64,000 nucleotides of DNA from Reinekea thalattae (GCF_008041945.1 NZ_VKAD01000001.1:2190309-2254308); one strand, 5' to 3'. Shown: positions 52,623 through 62,227, counted from the first letter of the stretch. A program made the numbers and translations. The notes: generated by a model not told the origin, from the letters alone.

Positions 52623-53996
52623 ATGTGGCTAGATAAAAAGCTTTGGATGACGGCAGAAGACCTCCCCGAAGCTGAACGTTTTATGGCATTGCACCCAGAA
52701 GTTAACAGCGTCGACCTGATACTTTTCGATACTAACGGTAAAGAACGCGGCAAGCGGATACCAATATCTATGTTGCCGAAGGTTGTTAAGCATGGCTTAG
52801 CATTACCCGGTTCTGTATTCGCGCTCGATATTAAAGGTGAAACCATTGAAGAAACGGGCCTTGGTTTTGAACAGGGCGACAGTGACAATTTATGCCGGTT
52901 AGTGCCCGGCTCGCTGAGGTTAATTCCTTGGAAAGAAGGCGTCGCCCAAGCGGTGTTGACCATGTTGAATGACGAGCAGGATGCGCTGTTTTTTGCCGAT
53001 CCTCGTCGCGTTTTGGTTGATCAATTATGTGCGATGTCCGAACGTGAGCTAAAGCCTTGCGTCGCGATTGAATACGAATTCTATTTGCAAGATGTTGAGC
53101 CTGACGATTTAGGCCAGCCGCAGCCGCCAATCATGCCGTTGAGTCAAGAGCGCATGACGCAAACACAGGTTTATTCTCTCGATGAATTGGATGAATTTCA
53201 GCGTTTTATCGATGATGTTATCGCCGCCTGTGAAGTGCAGGGAGTACCAGCGTCAAACATTATTGCCGAGTACGCCCCCGGCCAATTTGAGATCAATTTG
53301 CGACACAGTGTTGATGTGATGCAAGCCTGTGATCAGGCTGTATTGATGAAGCGAGTGGTGCGTTCTATTGCCAAACAACATGGCTTTGTCGCTAACTTTA
53401 TGGCTAAACCCTATACCGAGCATTCGGGTAACGGTTGCCATGTTCACATCAGCCTATTTGATAACGAAGATCAAAATGCTTTTGTTAAGCAACCGCAGTT
53501 ATTGCAGCAGTCGTTAGCAGGTATTTTGCAGCAAATGCCCGAAACTTTAGCCCTGTTGGCACCGAACGCTAATTCCTATCGCCGTTTTCAGCCGGATATG
53601 TTTGTCTCGTTGTGGCCAAACTGGGGCTGGGATAATAGAACGACCGCTTTGCGTATTCCATCCGATAGCGAACAAAATTTGCGTATTGAACATCGCTTAG
53701 CCGGTGCTGATTGCAATCCTTACCTTGTGGTTGCTGCGATCTTAGCGACGTTGCAAGAGGGTATTGATGAACAATTAACGCCTCCGGAGGCTATCGATGG
53801 CAACGCTTATGAGATGGAAGGTGAAAACCATTTGCCGTTGTCGTGGCCTCAGTCGCTAGAGCGTTTTCAAGCCAGCGATGTGCTCATTAAGCGCCTCGGT
53901 AGCGACTACTGCCATACCTACTATGAAAACAAACGAGCCGAACAGCTAGCCTTTGATGCTCAAGTAACGCCATTAGAATATTTATGGTATCGCTAG
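52623..53996 (+). CDS. puuA: Gamma-glutamylputrescine synthetase (PuuA-type)
   Basis: 457-residue GS-like ligase forming gamma-glutamylputrescine from glutamate, putrescine and ATP, first step of the Puu pathway. Motifs: VDLILFDTNGKERGKRIP, AIEYEFYL, EYAPGQFEINLRH, FMAKPYTEHSGNGCHVHIS, APNANSYRRF, NRTTALRIP and EHRLAGADCNPYLV, which follow E. coli PuuA. The start has AAGGA eight bases upstream. It diverges from the SpuI-like ligase gene over about 174 bases and is followed 44 bases later by puuB, with which it forms an operon. Confidence 0.92.
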   Translation: MWLDKKLWMTAEDLPEAERFMALHPEVNSVDLILFDTNGKERGKRIPISMLPKVVKHGLALPGSVFALDIKGETIEETGLGFEQGDSDNLCRLVPGSLRLIPWKEGVAQAVLTMLNDEQDALFFADPRRVLVDQLCAMSERELKPCVAIEYEFYLQDVEPDDLGQPQPPIMPLSQERMTQTQVYSLDELDEFQRFIDDVIAACEVQGVPASNIIAEYAPGQFEINLRHSVDVMQACDQAVLMKRVVRSIAKQHGFVANFMAKPYTEHSGNGCHVHISLFDNEDQNAFVKQPQLLQQSLAGILQQMPETLALLAPNANSYRRFQPDMFVSLWPNWGWDNRTTALRIPSDSEQNLRIEHRLAGADCNPYLVVAAILATLQEGIDEQLTPPEAIDGNAYEMEGENHLPLSWPQSLERFQASDVLIKRLGSDYCHTYYENKRAEQLAFDAQVTPLEYLWYR

Positions 53997-54040
53997 CGTT
54001 AGGTTAACCCAGACCGGTTAAATTCTTCGAGGAAGCAGCT

Positions 54041-55318
54041 ATGAAACAAAATTATGTTCATTCTTACTATACCGACAGCGCCAATCAACAATTTGATTTT
54101 CCCCAGTTGGAATCTGATCAGCGTGCCGATGTTTGTGTTATTGGTTCTGGTATTACTGGTGCGTCCTCGGCATTGGAGTTGGCTAAACGTGGCTATAAAG
54201 TCATCGTTTTAGAGGCTGAACGGGTCGGCTGGGGTGCCTCTGGCAGAAGCGGTGGTCAGGCAATTTTTGGCTGGGCTTCAGATCAATTCACACTCGAAAA
54301 AATGCTCGGCCAAGACGATGCCCGAAAAATGTGGGATATGTCATTGGAGAGCTTGGCAGTGACTAAGCAGCTTATCCAAGAACATAACATCGATTGTGAT
54401 TGGTCTGATGGCATGGTGCATTTGGGTATTAAGCCACGCCATGATGCTGAGATTAAAGAATGGTATGAGCACATGGTTAATGTTTATGGCTATGAATCCT
54501 TACAGCTTTGGGATCAAAAAACCTGTCGTGAAAACATTGCCAGCGAGCGCTATACCAGCGGTATGTTTGATAGCAATAGTGGCCACTTACATCCATTAAA
54601 TTACACGCTCGGCTTGGTCAAAGCGGCTAAAGACTTAGGTGTGCAGTTTTTTGAAGGCAGTGCCGTGAAAGATGTTCGCCCAGGTGAACCGGTGACGATT
54701 ACAACAGAGAAAGCCACTGTCACCGCAGATCATGTGATATTGGCTGGTAATGCTTATCTTAAGGGTATTAATTGGGGAATAGAAAGCCGAGTGATGCCGG
54801 TGGGTACCTATGTCTGCGCAACTGAACCGTTAGGTAAAGATCGAGCGCTGGCGTTGATGAAGAATAATATTGCAGCTTGCGATATTAATTTTGTGCTCGA
54901 TTATTATCGCTTGTCAGGCGATTACCGCATGCTCTTTGGCGGCAAGGTGAGTTATTCAGGGATGGAGCCGAGAGATTTAAAGGCGGCGATGCGCAAGGAT
55001 ATGTTAAAGGTCTTTCCGCAGTTGCAGGACGTGAAAGTTGAATCGGCATGGAGTGGCAATGTTGCTGTCACCATGAATCGCGCGCCACACTTTGGTCAGC
55101 TGCATAAAAATGTTTTTTATGCTCAAGGCTTTTCTGGTCACGGCATTGCTGCTTGTGGTTTTGCTGGCAAGCTGATGGCAGAGTCGGTTGCTGAAACCGC
55201 TGAGCGATTGGATGTGTTTGGCAAAATAAAACATATGCCGTTCGATGGCGGCAAACTTTTCCGTACTCCGGCCATGGTTTTAGGAATGGCCTACTATCGT
55301 TTACGCGATATGCTTTAA
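54041..55318 (+). CDS. puuB: Gamma-glutamylputrescine oxidase
   Basis: FAD-dependent oxidoreductase of the DAO family, 425 residues, oxidising gamma-glutamylputrescine to gamma-glutamyl-gamma-aminobutyraldehyde with release of ammonia and hydrogen peroxide. The N-terminal dinucleotide motif is VIGSGITGASSALELAKRG, followed by GWGASGRSGGQ where FAD is bound, and the C-terminal HFGQLHKNVFYAQGFSGHG motif is conserved. Length equals E. coli PuuB (426). The start has GAGGAAG seven bases upstream. Its product is the substrate of puuC, encoded about 12 kb to the left. Confidence 0.93.
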   Translation: MKQNYVHSYYTDSANQQFDFPQLESDQRADVCVIGSGITGASSALELAKRGYKVIVLEAERVGWGASGRSGGQAIFGWASDQFTLEKMLGQDDARKMWDMSLESLAVTKQLIQEHNIDCDWSDGMVHLGIKPRHDAEIKEWYEHMVNVYGYESLQLWDQKTCRENIASERYTSGMFDSNSGHLHPLNYTLGLVKAAKDLGVQFFEGSAVKDVRPGEPVTITTEKATVTADHVILAGNAYLKGINWGIESRVMPVGTYVCATEPLGKDRALALMKNNIAACDINFVLDYYRLSGDYRMLFGGKVSYSGMEPRDLKAAMRKDMLKVFPQLQDVKVESAWSGNVAVTMNRAPHFGQLHKNVFYAQGFSGHGIAACGFAGKLMAESVAETAERLDVFGKIKHMPFDGGKLFRTPAMVLGMAYYRLRDML

Positions 55319-55330
55319 CAGAACAGAATG

Positions 55331-55369
55331 CAGCGCGGTCTAAGGTCTAACCTTGCCGCGCTGAGTTTT
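55331..55369 (+). terminator. Terminator after puuB
   Basis: 8-bp outer stem CAGCGCGG / CCGCGCTG enclosing a second 5-bp stem AAGGT / ACCTT, followed by AGTTTTA. It lies between convergent puuB and hemL. Confidence 0.8.
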
Positions 55370-55381
55370 ATAGGCTGTTAA

Positions 55382-56680
55382 TTAAGCTTCGCTAATACTA
55401 AGTTCACCCAATACGGCATCGGCTGCCGTTAGGGTTTTTTCGATGTCTTCATCGCTGTGCGCCAGCGATAAAAATCCTGCTTCAAAACTCGACGGTGCTA
55501 AGTAAACACCCTGTTCTAACATGCCATGAAAGAAACGATTAAAGCGTTCGCTGTCGCAAGCTTGAACTTCTTTAAAGCTACCGACACTTGCTTGCTCAGT
55601 GAAAAATACACCAAACATACTTCCGACCTGATTGGTGACTAAGCCGATGCCATGTTTTTTCGCCAGTTGGCGTAAACCGGTTGTTAGCTGGTTGGTTTTT
55701 TCTTCTAGCTGCTGGTGAGTACCAGCCTTACTTATCTCATTTAATGCTGCCAATCCTGCTGCCATTGCCACAGGATTACCGGATAAAGTACCGGCCTGAT
55801 AGACTGGGCCGTCCGGTGCAAGACAGTCCATAATGTCTGCGCGGCCACCAAAAGCACCGACAGGCATGCCGCCGCCAATAACTTTGCCTAGCGTTGTTAG
55901 GTCTGCCTTGACGTTATAGCGCTCTTGAGCGCCGCCTAATGCGACTCGGAAGCCACACATGACTTCATCAAAAATTAATACCGAACCTGCTTGAGTACAG
56001 CATTCTCTGAGGGTTTCTAAAAAGCCATCGGCCGGTGGAATGCAGTTCATGTTACCGGCGACAGGCTCGACGATCACCGCCGCGATTTTATCGCCCAGTT
56101 CAGCAAAGCACAGTTTAACATCTTCGGCGTTATTGTATTCCAGTGTGATGGTGTGTGCCGCGACAGAGGCCGGTACGCCCGGCGAAGTCGGCACACCGAG
56201 TGTTAAGGCGCCAGAGCCTGCTTTGATCAGTAGACTATCGGCATGGCCGTGATAGCAGCCTTCAAACTTGACCAGTAGATCTCGGCCAGTAAAGCCGCGC
56301 GCTAAGCGTATCGCCGACATTGTGGCTTCGGTGCCGGAGTTAACCATGCGAACCTTTTCGATCGATGGGTAGAGCTGGCAAACTTTTTCAGCCATCTCGA
56401 CTTCTAATTCTGTTGGCGCACCGAACGACATCGACTTGTCGACTTGTTGGTGTACTGCTTGGCGGATGACTTCTGCTCCGTGGCCTAAAATCATTGGCCC
56501 CCAAGAAAGAACGTAATCGATGTATTCCTTACCCTGATTGTCTGTCAGTTTACTGCCGAGGGCTTGTTCAAAAAAAATCGGTGTACCACCGACGCCTTTA
56601 AATGCACGTACGGGAGAGTTAACGCCGCCGGGTATGGTTTTTTTCGCTCGTTCAAAGAGTGTGTTTTCGGTGTCAGTCAT
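55382..56680 (-). CDS. hemL: Glutamate-1-semialdehyde 2,1-aminomutase
   Basis: PLP enzyme making 5-aminolevulinate for haem synthesis in the C5 pathway. The 432 residues include [55 protein letters not shown] and the Schiff-base lysine K266 in [19 protein letters not shown], all diagnostic for HemL and separating it from other class III transaminases here. The start [13 protein letters not shown] has GGAAGG a few bases upstream; the frame continues eight codons earlier. It is transcribed alone. Confidence 0.97.
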   Translation of the reverse strand: MTDTENTLFERAKKTIPGGVNSPVRAFKGVGGTPIFFEQALGSKLTDNQGKEYIDYVLSWGPMILGHGAEVIRQAVHQQVDKSMSFGAPTELEVEMAEKVCQLYPSIEKVRMVNSGTEATMSAIRLARGFTGRDLLVKFEGCYHGHADSLLIKAGSGALTLGVPTSPGVPASVAAHTITLEYNNAEDVKLCFAELGDKIAAVIVEPVAGNMNCIPPADGFLETLRECCTQAGSVLIFDEVMCGFRVALGGAQERYNVKADLTTLGKVIGGGMPVGAFGGRADIMDCLAPDGPVYQAGTLSGNPVAMAAGLAALNEISKAGTHQQLEEKTNQLTTGLRQLAKKHGIGLVTNQVGSMFGVFFTEQASVGSFKEVQACDSERFNRFFHGMLEQGVYLAPSSFEAGFLSLAHSDEDIEKTLTAADAVLGELSISEA

Positions 56681-56783
56681 AACCTTCCTGTCTTTGATTA
56701 ACAAAATTATTGATGAGTTTATTTGTACAAGTATTGAATCAGTAGTTCAAAACGCAAAAGCGTAACTATTAATTAATACCTTG

Positions 56784-58502
56784 CTAGTTCAGTTCACTTT
56801 CAGAGGTCAATTCAGTCGATAGTTTGGCTCGAGTTACAAGGCCGATTCGGAATGCATCAATCGGCACTTGAATGGCGACCACGTCATCGTTTTGCAAGGT
56901 TTTAATACCTTCCAGCAAGGAGGCATCTTGCTGTAAAACGCTAATTCGAGAGCGAGCAGGAATGACCTTAGATAGATATTGATACAGGTTAACGTCGTCG
57001 TCTGGATCTAGATGTAGCCATTTCTCATATTGTTTTTTCAGTGCTTTGTGAGGGATTAAATAGCTTTCCGCCGCATAGCGGTATATCACCAAGCGCTTTT
57101 TAACGTGCAGCATTTGCTCGATCGACTCTGTATCCATCTGATCATGAATGACCACGAATTTGGTGATCGCAATTTCAGACAAAAAGCGACTGGCTAAGGC
57201 ATTTCTAACTGGATGAGTACTAATTTGTAAGCCTTTGAGCGACAGCATGGTCTGGAAGATCGATGGCTGTAAAAAAATTGCCTGACAGGTTAGGTTAGCC
57301 AGTACCACAACAACCATGGTATGAAACATCATTTCTGCGTTTAGCGAGAGTTCTAGTACCGCGGTTAACGCGGCTAATGGCGCATGTAGCAAAGCACTCA
57401 TCACGCCAGCCATGCCAATGAGGGCGTAGAACGAATCACTGCCCGAGCCTGGCAGAATGGCACCGGCTATCGCGCCTGTTGCCATGCCAATGACTAACGA
57501 CGGCGCTACAATTCCAGCGGGGACGCCTAAGCCAACAGCAATGCCGGTCGCCAAGAGTTTGGCTGCTAAAATCGCAATAAGGTACCAGAGCGCAAACTCG
57601 CCATTGAGGATGCTCTCCATCACGCCATAACCGAGTCCCATCATTTGTGGCACAAGCATGCCTAAAAGGCCGGTCATAATGCCTGCAATGATTAACTTAC
57701 TATCGCGCGATACCAGATCGATTGCGGCTAGCCGTTTAATGAGTCGATGCAGTGCTGCGGCGACTAAGCCTGTGGCAATGCCAGTTACTAATAAAAAGGG
57801 TGTTTCGGTGAGGCCTGCGGGTACGATGTCGACCGCAAAGAGGCCGGAGCGGCCGCCGATTAAAAAGTCGGTGACAACGGCAGCGGTAACGGAAGCTGCA
57901 ATAATCGGGATAAAACCCATCAGGCTGTATTCCATAAGCACCACTTCCATGGCGAACATGACGCCAGCCAAGGGCGTATCGAAAGCAGCAGAGATTGCCG
58001 CCGCCGTGCCACAACCGGTTAGCAAGCGTAATTGACTCGGTGAGCGATGCATCATCCGCCCCAGCTTGCTGGCAATGCCAGAACCGACATGAACAGCCGG
58101 CCCTTCTTTGCCCATACTGAATCCAGAAGCCAAAGCGATCTGTGCCGACACTAACTGAAAAAGCGTATTGCCTAATGGAATTTTACCGCGACCTATTTGC
58201 AGACGGTCAATGACATGTGTAATGCCTACGTCGTGGTACCTGCTATTTGTATTGCGATAGAGTAAGATGAGAATAATGGCGCCAGCGATTGGTAAGCTGG
58301 CGCGGGCAAGAGGTGCAAGGCTGCCAAAACCAGCCTGATGACTGTCGTTCAATAGTGACAATACCAGCTCGATTGAAACCATAAAAAGCGCAATCACTAA
58401 GCTGGTAGAAATACCAATGAGAATGCCAAAACAAGACAGCAACGCTAAGCTATTGCTATGTAAAAGTTTTGATTGCCATCGTTTTAGTGTTGGTTGAGTC
58501 AT
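56784..58502 (-). CDS. ClC-family chloride channel/antiporter with CBS-like C-terminus
   Basis: 572 residues. About 10-12 membrane helices (residues 20-420) with the ClC signatures GKEGPAVHVG (gating glutamate E133, equivalent to E148 of E. coli ClcA) and GVPAGIVAPSLVIG, and a serine-containing helix near the N-terminus. Beyond residue 430 a soluble region with two CBS-like halves (IAITKFVVIHDQM and ISVLQQDASLLEGIKTLQNDD) follows, which E. coli ClcA lacks. The gating glutamate suggests a Cl-/H+ antiporter or a gated channel; I cannot tell which. It diverges from the DUF6776 gene. Confidence 0.9.
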   Translation of the reverse strand: MTQPTLKRWQSKLLHSNSLALLSCFGILIGISTSLVIALFMVSIELVLSLLNDSHQAGFGSLAPLARASLPIAGAIILILLYRNTNSRYHDVGITHVIDRLQIGRGKIPLGNTLFQLVSAQIALASGFSMGKEGPAVHVGSGIASKLGRMMHRSPSQLRLLTGCGTAAAISAAFDTPLAGVMFAMEVVLMEYSLMGFIPIIAASVTAAVVTDFLIGGRSGLFAVDIVPAGLTETPFLLVTGIATGLVAAALHRLIKRLAAIDLVSRDSKLIIAGIMTGLLGMLVPQMMGLGYGVMESILNGEFALWYLIAILAAKLLATGIAVGLGVPAGIVAPSLVIGMATGAIAGAILPGSGSDSFYALIGMAGVMSALLHAPLAALTAVLELSLNAEMMFHTMVVVVLANLTCQAIFLQPSIFQTMLSLKGLQISTHPVRNALASRFLSEIAITKFVVIHDQMDTESIEQMLHVKKRLVIYRYAAESYLIPHKALKKQYEKWLHLDPDDDVNLYQYLSKVIPARSRISVLQQDASLLEGIKTLQNDDVVAIQVPIDAFRIGLVTRAKLSTELTSESELN

Positions 58503-58608
58503 TTGGCTTGTATATATTCCCTTGTGGCGCTCAACATCATACCGATTTATGACTCATTTTGTTACAGTAGTGCGATTAAGCTCGTTATTATCAAAAAGGT
58601 AAAGTGGA

Positions 58609-59367
58609 ATGGCAAAAGTTAAAGGGCCTGCGCAGATAGAATATACCGCAGTTCCGCATCGTCCTTTGCAGCAAGTTGTAGTTAGGATGACGGTGGTTAT
58701 TTTAGTGTTCGCTGCGATTTGTGCAGCATATTTGTACGGTAGTTATGTCAGTGTACGTCACGAGCAAAGACTACTTAACGAGGTTTCTACTTTACGCCAG
58801 TTATTAGATAATAACGCCGAGCGAGAGCGAGAATTAAGACAACAGGTGGCAGTATTAGAAAATTCTGCTTTTGTTGATAAAGGTGCGGTCAATGATGTTC
58901 GCAACTCAAACCGTGAACTGACCGATAGAATTGCAGAATTAGAGAAAGACATTGCTTTGTATCAGGGCATAATGTCACCTTCTGACAATACAACTGGTCT
59001 GACCATACAAGAAGTATCAGTTGCCAGTACTGCGCAACCGGGTCGTTACCGCTTTAAAGTGATGTTGACTCAGGTGGGTAATAACTCACGATACTTGAGA
59101 GGTTTTGTTGGTATCAACATTATGGGTGTACAGGACGGGGAGATTACCGCCTACCCATTGAAAGACCTTTCGGAGAATATAAATGATATCGATATCAAGT
59201 TTAGATATCGTTATTTTCAGGAATTCCAGGGAGAGCTAGTTCTTCCTGAGAACTTTACGCCTGATCAACTACAGGTTGTGGCTCAATCGGTGGGTACAAA
59301 GTCTGCTCGATTAGAACAATCTTATGGTTGGTCAGATTTGGAGAATGCTAAAAATGTGGGGCAGTGA
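58609..59367 (+). CDS. DUF6776 family membrane-anchored coiled-coil protein
   Basis: 252 residues: a basic N-terminal tail (1-26), one membrane span (about 27-46), a coiled coil (about 50-120; EQRLLNEVSTLRQLLDNN quoted in part) and a beta-rich C-terminal domain (about 135-240) with RYRFKVMLTQVGNNSRYLRG. Orientation should be N-in with the bulk in the periplasm. This family sits before bactofilin and erpA genes in Pseudomonas and relatives; its function is unknown. It overlaps the bactofilin gene by 14 bases, suggesting shared translation control. Confidence 0.85.
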   Translation: MAKVKGPAQIEYTAVPHRPLQQVVVRMTVVILVFAAICAAYLYGSYVSVRHEQRLLNEVSTLRQLLDNNAERERELRQQVAVLENSAFVDKGAVNDVRNSNRELTDRIAELEKDIALYQGIMSPSDNTTGLTIQEVSVASTAQPGRYRFKVMLTQVGNNSRYLRGFVGINIMGVQDGEITAYPLKDLSENINDIDIKFRYRYFQEFQGELVLPENFTPDQLQVVAQSVGTKSARLEQSYGWSDLENAKNVGQ

Positions 59368-59791
59368 TAATAGCGTGAGTAAAAATATAACATTGATTAC
59401 AGAAAAGGCGGAAATCTTAGGTGATATCCGTATCTCAGAAGCGTTGCATATTGAAGGTACTGTTCGAGGCAATATTTTAGCCGATCCAGACAGCAACGCA
59501 GAAGTCACCGTAGGTGCTAAAGGCATGCTTGAAGGTGAAATTCGTGCCCCACGCATTGTCATCAATGGCGAAGTTAAAGGCGATGTGTATTCATCAGAGC
59601 ACCTTACATTGAACAAAAATGGCCTAGTTTCTGGTGACGTTCATTACGTCATGATGGAAATGGTTATGGGTTCAAAGGTAAATGGTAAGTTGCTTCACGT
59701 AGCCACCGAAGGCGGTAAAAAAGCCGCTAAAAAGCCTGCATTAGAAAATGTGGCGACGGTTGCACCTGTCGCACCAGCGAGTAAATCTTAA
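59354..59791 (+). CDS. Bactofilin
   Basis: 145-residue bactofilin (DUF583) that self-assembles into polymers on the inner membrane and helps place cell-wall enzymes. The core (about 10-115) is a right-handed beta-helix with repeated hydrophobic triads: AEILGDIRISEALHIEGTV, LEGEIRAPRIVINGEVKGDV, LVSGDVHYVMMEMV. The A/P/K-rich tail after residue 120 is typical. The start MWGSDNS has GGAG ten bases upstream; the ATG three codons earlier is one base from that site. The nearby M23 peptidase gene fits the known link of bactofilins with LytM-type enzymes. Confidence 0.92.
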   Translation: MWGSDNSVSKNITLITEKAEILGDIRISEALHIEGTVRGNILADPDSNAEVTVGAKGMLEGEIRAPRIVINGEVKGDVYSSEHLTLNKNGLVSGDVHYVMMEMVMGSKVNGKLLHVATEGGKKAAKKPALENVATVAPVAPASKS

Positions 59792-59865
59792 TATCGCTGC
59801 ATCATTATAATTGACTGTTTTGGTCGGGTATTGATAATTCAGTGTGAGTATATGAGGAATATAAT

Positions 59866-60219
59866 ATGACTGACGCCATTGTTGATGTTGCCGATCCAAT
59901 AAACATTTCTGAGGCCGCCATCGAAAAAGTTCGAGCGCTGGTGGCAGAAGAAGGTAATGATGATTTAATGTTGCGCGTCTTTGTAACCGGAGGGGGCTGT
60001 GCTGGTTTTCAGTATGGCTTTACCTTTGACGACAGCATCGCCGAAGATGACTCCTTAATTACAAAGAACGATGTCAGATTTTTGATTGACTCATTAAGTG
60101 TGCAGTATTTGGGCGGTTCCACGGTTGATTACACGCAGGGTTTGGACGGCAGTCGATTTGTCATTCATAACCCTTCCGCGAGTACGACGTGTGGCTGTGG
60201 GTCGTCTTTTGCAATTTAA
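59866..60219 (+). CDS. erpA: Iron-sulfur cluster insertion protein ErpA
   Basis: A-type carrier delivering Fe-S clusters to apoproteins such as IspG. 117 residues with the three conserved cysteines C45 in GGGCAGFQY and C109/C111 in TCGCGSSF. Compared with IscA, the N-terminal stretch [17 protein letters not shown] and the exact C-terminal SSFAI identify ErpA. The next gene begins inside its last codons. Confidence 0.95.
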   Translation: MTDAIVDVADPINISEAAIEKVRALVAEEGNDDLMLRVFVTGGGCAGFQYGFTFDDSIAEDDSLITKNDVRFLIDSLSVQYLGGSTVDYTQGLDGSRFVIHNPSASTTCGCGSSFAI

Positions 60220-60667
60220 GCGTTTAGCCTCATTTGCGCTGTTAGCCAGTTTAACGGCGGCTGGCGTGAATGCAGAAACGCTGGTTCAAGGTGATGTTGA
60301 ACTCGACTCGCCTCCTTATGTTGCGCAAATTCAGGCGCACACCGATGAAGAGCTGACACAAATCCTCACTCGGATTAGTAATCTTTATGACAGCGGTCAG
60401 TCCTACCCACAAAGCCAGCCGGTTGCTTTAGTACTACATGGCGACGAGGCTGCACTCTTTTTACGTCAAAATTATCAGATGAATAAAGATATCGTAGATT
60501 TGGCAGCGCGACTCGATGCCTTTAATGCGATTGATATACAGGTCTGTGAAACATGGATGCGTTATTCGTCAGTACCAAGAGCAGAACTGCCAGCTTTTGT
60601 TGATACCGTGCCTTATGGTCCAGATCAAGAAGCGAGTTTGCTTGAACAGGGTTACGAATACTTTTAA
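60197..60667 (+). CDS. DsrE/DsrF-like putative periplasmic protein
   Basis: About 156 residues with a signal peptide ([24 protein letters not shown], cleavage before ETLV, quoted in part) and a DsrE-fold domain: [19 protein letters not shown], the single conserved-type cysteine in IQVCETW and a C-terminal [19 protein letters not shown]. Periplasmic DsrE-like proteins usually end with this VPxG...LxxQGYxY pattern; they are linked to sulfur handling but lack firm function. Starts at GTG 60197 are assumed, overlapping erpA by 23 bases; GTG 60191 and TTG 60209 are alternatives. In Pseudomonas this position is occupied by anmK, as I recall. Confidence 0.72.
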   Translation: MGRLLQFKRLASFALLASLTAAGVNAETLVQGDVELDSPPYVAQIQAHTDEELTQILTRISNLYDSGQSYPQSQPVALVLHGDEAALFLRQNYQMNKDIVDLAARLDAFNAIDIQVCETWMRYSSVPRAELPAFVDTVPYGPDQEASLLEQGYEYF

Positions 60668-60686
60668 TTCCTATCCCGCATTGCGT

Positions 60687-60703
60687 TGATGTCGTCGACA
60701 TCA
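60687..60703. repeat. Perfect 17-bp palindrome
   Basis: TGATGTCG, one T, CGACATCA. Located in the 120-base gap between the convergent DsrE-like and MepM-like genes. No T tract follows, so it resembles a protein-binding site more than a terminator. Confidence 0.8.
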
Positions 60704-60787
60704 GTGGCATATCTAGACGGCTTTAAGCGCTTATCGTTGCATTGATTAATCCAAGCATTCTTTACGCTCAAAGCTTTTGCTGAGTAT

Positions 60788-62095
60788 CTAGTTGGCTTCG
60801 TTGAGGTTGGTGAGGCCTGCTGCATAGGCTGAATCATAGACTTCAAGCTGGCCAGATAGGTTTTCTGCGTAAGCGTTAAAGTCTGCTAAATATTCAGAAT
60901 TAAGCGGTTTCGCCGTTGGTAACTTAACCGTTTGAGGGTTTTTATGAACGCCATTAACACGGAATTCATAATGTAGGTGCGGTCCATTCGAGCGACCAGT
61001 GGTGCCAACATAGCCGATAATCTGACCCTGTTTTACACGCTTGCCGACACGAGCGTATTTAGAGAATTTACTCATGTGGGCGTAGAGAGTAGAAATGCTT
61101 TCGCCATGCTGCAATACAACAACGTTGCCGTAAGTTGCCGAGGTGTAGGCTTTAATAACCTTACCATCGCCAGAGGCTTTAATTGGCGTTCCTGTTGGTG
61201 CTGCGTAATCGGTACCTTTGTGCGCGACAATACGGTTAAGTACTGGGTGCATGCGGCTTGGGTTAAAACTAGAAGAGATTCGGAATACATCTAGCGGCGT
61301 TCGTAGGAATGCTTTGCGCATGCTTTTGCCGTCAGGTGAGTAATAGTCAGTATGGCCGCTAGCATCGGTGTAGCGAAGGGCGGTGTACTGTCTGCCGTTA
61401 TTGATGAACTTTGCCGCCAAGATTTGGCCGTCGCTCAGCTTTTTACCATCAAGATAGTTTTCTTCGTACAGCAATGAAAATTGGTCGCCTTCGCGAATGT
61501 CTAATGCAAAGTCGATGTCCCAGCCAAATACATTAGCGACCTGCATGATCATATTGTCGGTCAAGCCTGCCTCGGCACCGGCTAAAAATAGTGAGCTGCT
61601 GATTGTCGCAGTGGCATATTTTGTTTGGATGTCGGGCACTCGCTCTGTGCGAGTAATGGTCGCTTTCTTATCGTTATCGATATCAATGCTATAGGAGACA
61701 GTGTTTGACTCGTTGAAGTTAATCTTTTTCAATATAGAGTCATTGTTGAAGGTGAAGATGAATTCTTGTCCTGGATAGATTTTTTCCAGCGGCTTTTTAA
61801 TGGTCTCATCAGCGAGCAAACTATATAAAGTTGTGACGCCAGCGCCTGAGCGTTCGAATAGCGTTGAGATTGTATCGCCAGGTGATACAGTCTCTGAAAT
61901 TTGTTGTAAGGTTGAATTGTTGTCGAACAACTCAATATTTGTGTCCGGCTCGATAGTCGGTCGTATTTCGACAATAACCGATCGACCTTGGCTAGGCCAA
62001 AGAGCAACCAACAGCACTAAGAAAGAGCAGGCTATGACGGCAATGAAGTGAGCGCGTGGCAAAGGGCAAAACTTAAAGAGTGACTCGATGTTCAT
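60788..62095 (-). CDS. M23 peptidoglycan DD-endopeptidase (MepM-like)
   Basis: 435-residue envelope hydrolase that cuts peptide cross-links in peptidoglycan. One N-terminal membrane anchor or signal (about 15-33), a LysM/OapA-like region (about 65-120: SPGDTISTLFERSGAG), a second N-terminal domain and a C-terminal M23 domain (about 280-390). The zinc ligands are H292 and D296 in VAHKGTDYAAP and H375 in GPHLHYEF; H373 and the histidine of LYAHM complete the site. The start MNIESLFKFCP matches relatives; the open frame runs 49 codons further into the tyrS upstream region. It diverges from tyrS. Confidence 0.9.
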   Translation of the reverse strand: MNIESLFKFCPLPRAHFIAVIACSFLVLLVALWPSQGRSVIVEIRPTIEPDTNIELFDNNSTLQQISETVSPGDTISTLFERSGAGVTTLYSLLADETIKKPLEKIYPGQEFIFTFNNDSILKKINFNESNTVSYSIDIDNDKKATITRTERVPDIQTKYATATISSSLFLAGAEAGLTDNMIMQVANVFGWDIDFALDIREGDQFSLLYEENYLDGKKLSDGQILAAKFINNGRQYTALRYTDASGHTDYYSPDGKSMRKAFLRTPLDVFRISSSFNPSRMHPVLNRIVAHKGTDYAAPTGTPIKASGDGKVIKAYTSATYGNVVVLQHGESISTLYAHMSKFSKYARVGKRVKQGQIIGYVGTTGRSNGPHLHYEFRVNGVHKNPQTVKLPTAKPLNSEYLADFNAYAENLSGQLEVYDSAYAAGLTNLNEAN

Positions 62096-62227
62096 GATGG
62101 CTTTACTGTTCTGTGACTGATGAAACTTAAAGTAGTTTATCAGCATTTTTTTAATAATGTGCAAACCAGTTCCGAATACGGGAAATAATTTCCACTTTTT
62201 TATTGTAAATATTTGTGAGGAGACTCC

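Noticed and set aside
57658..58035. Plus-strand open frame of 125 codons
   Set aside because: Antisense to the ClC transporter gene; composition is what the membrane-helix codons produce on the other strand.
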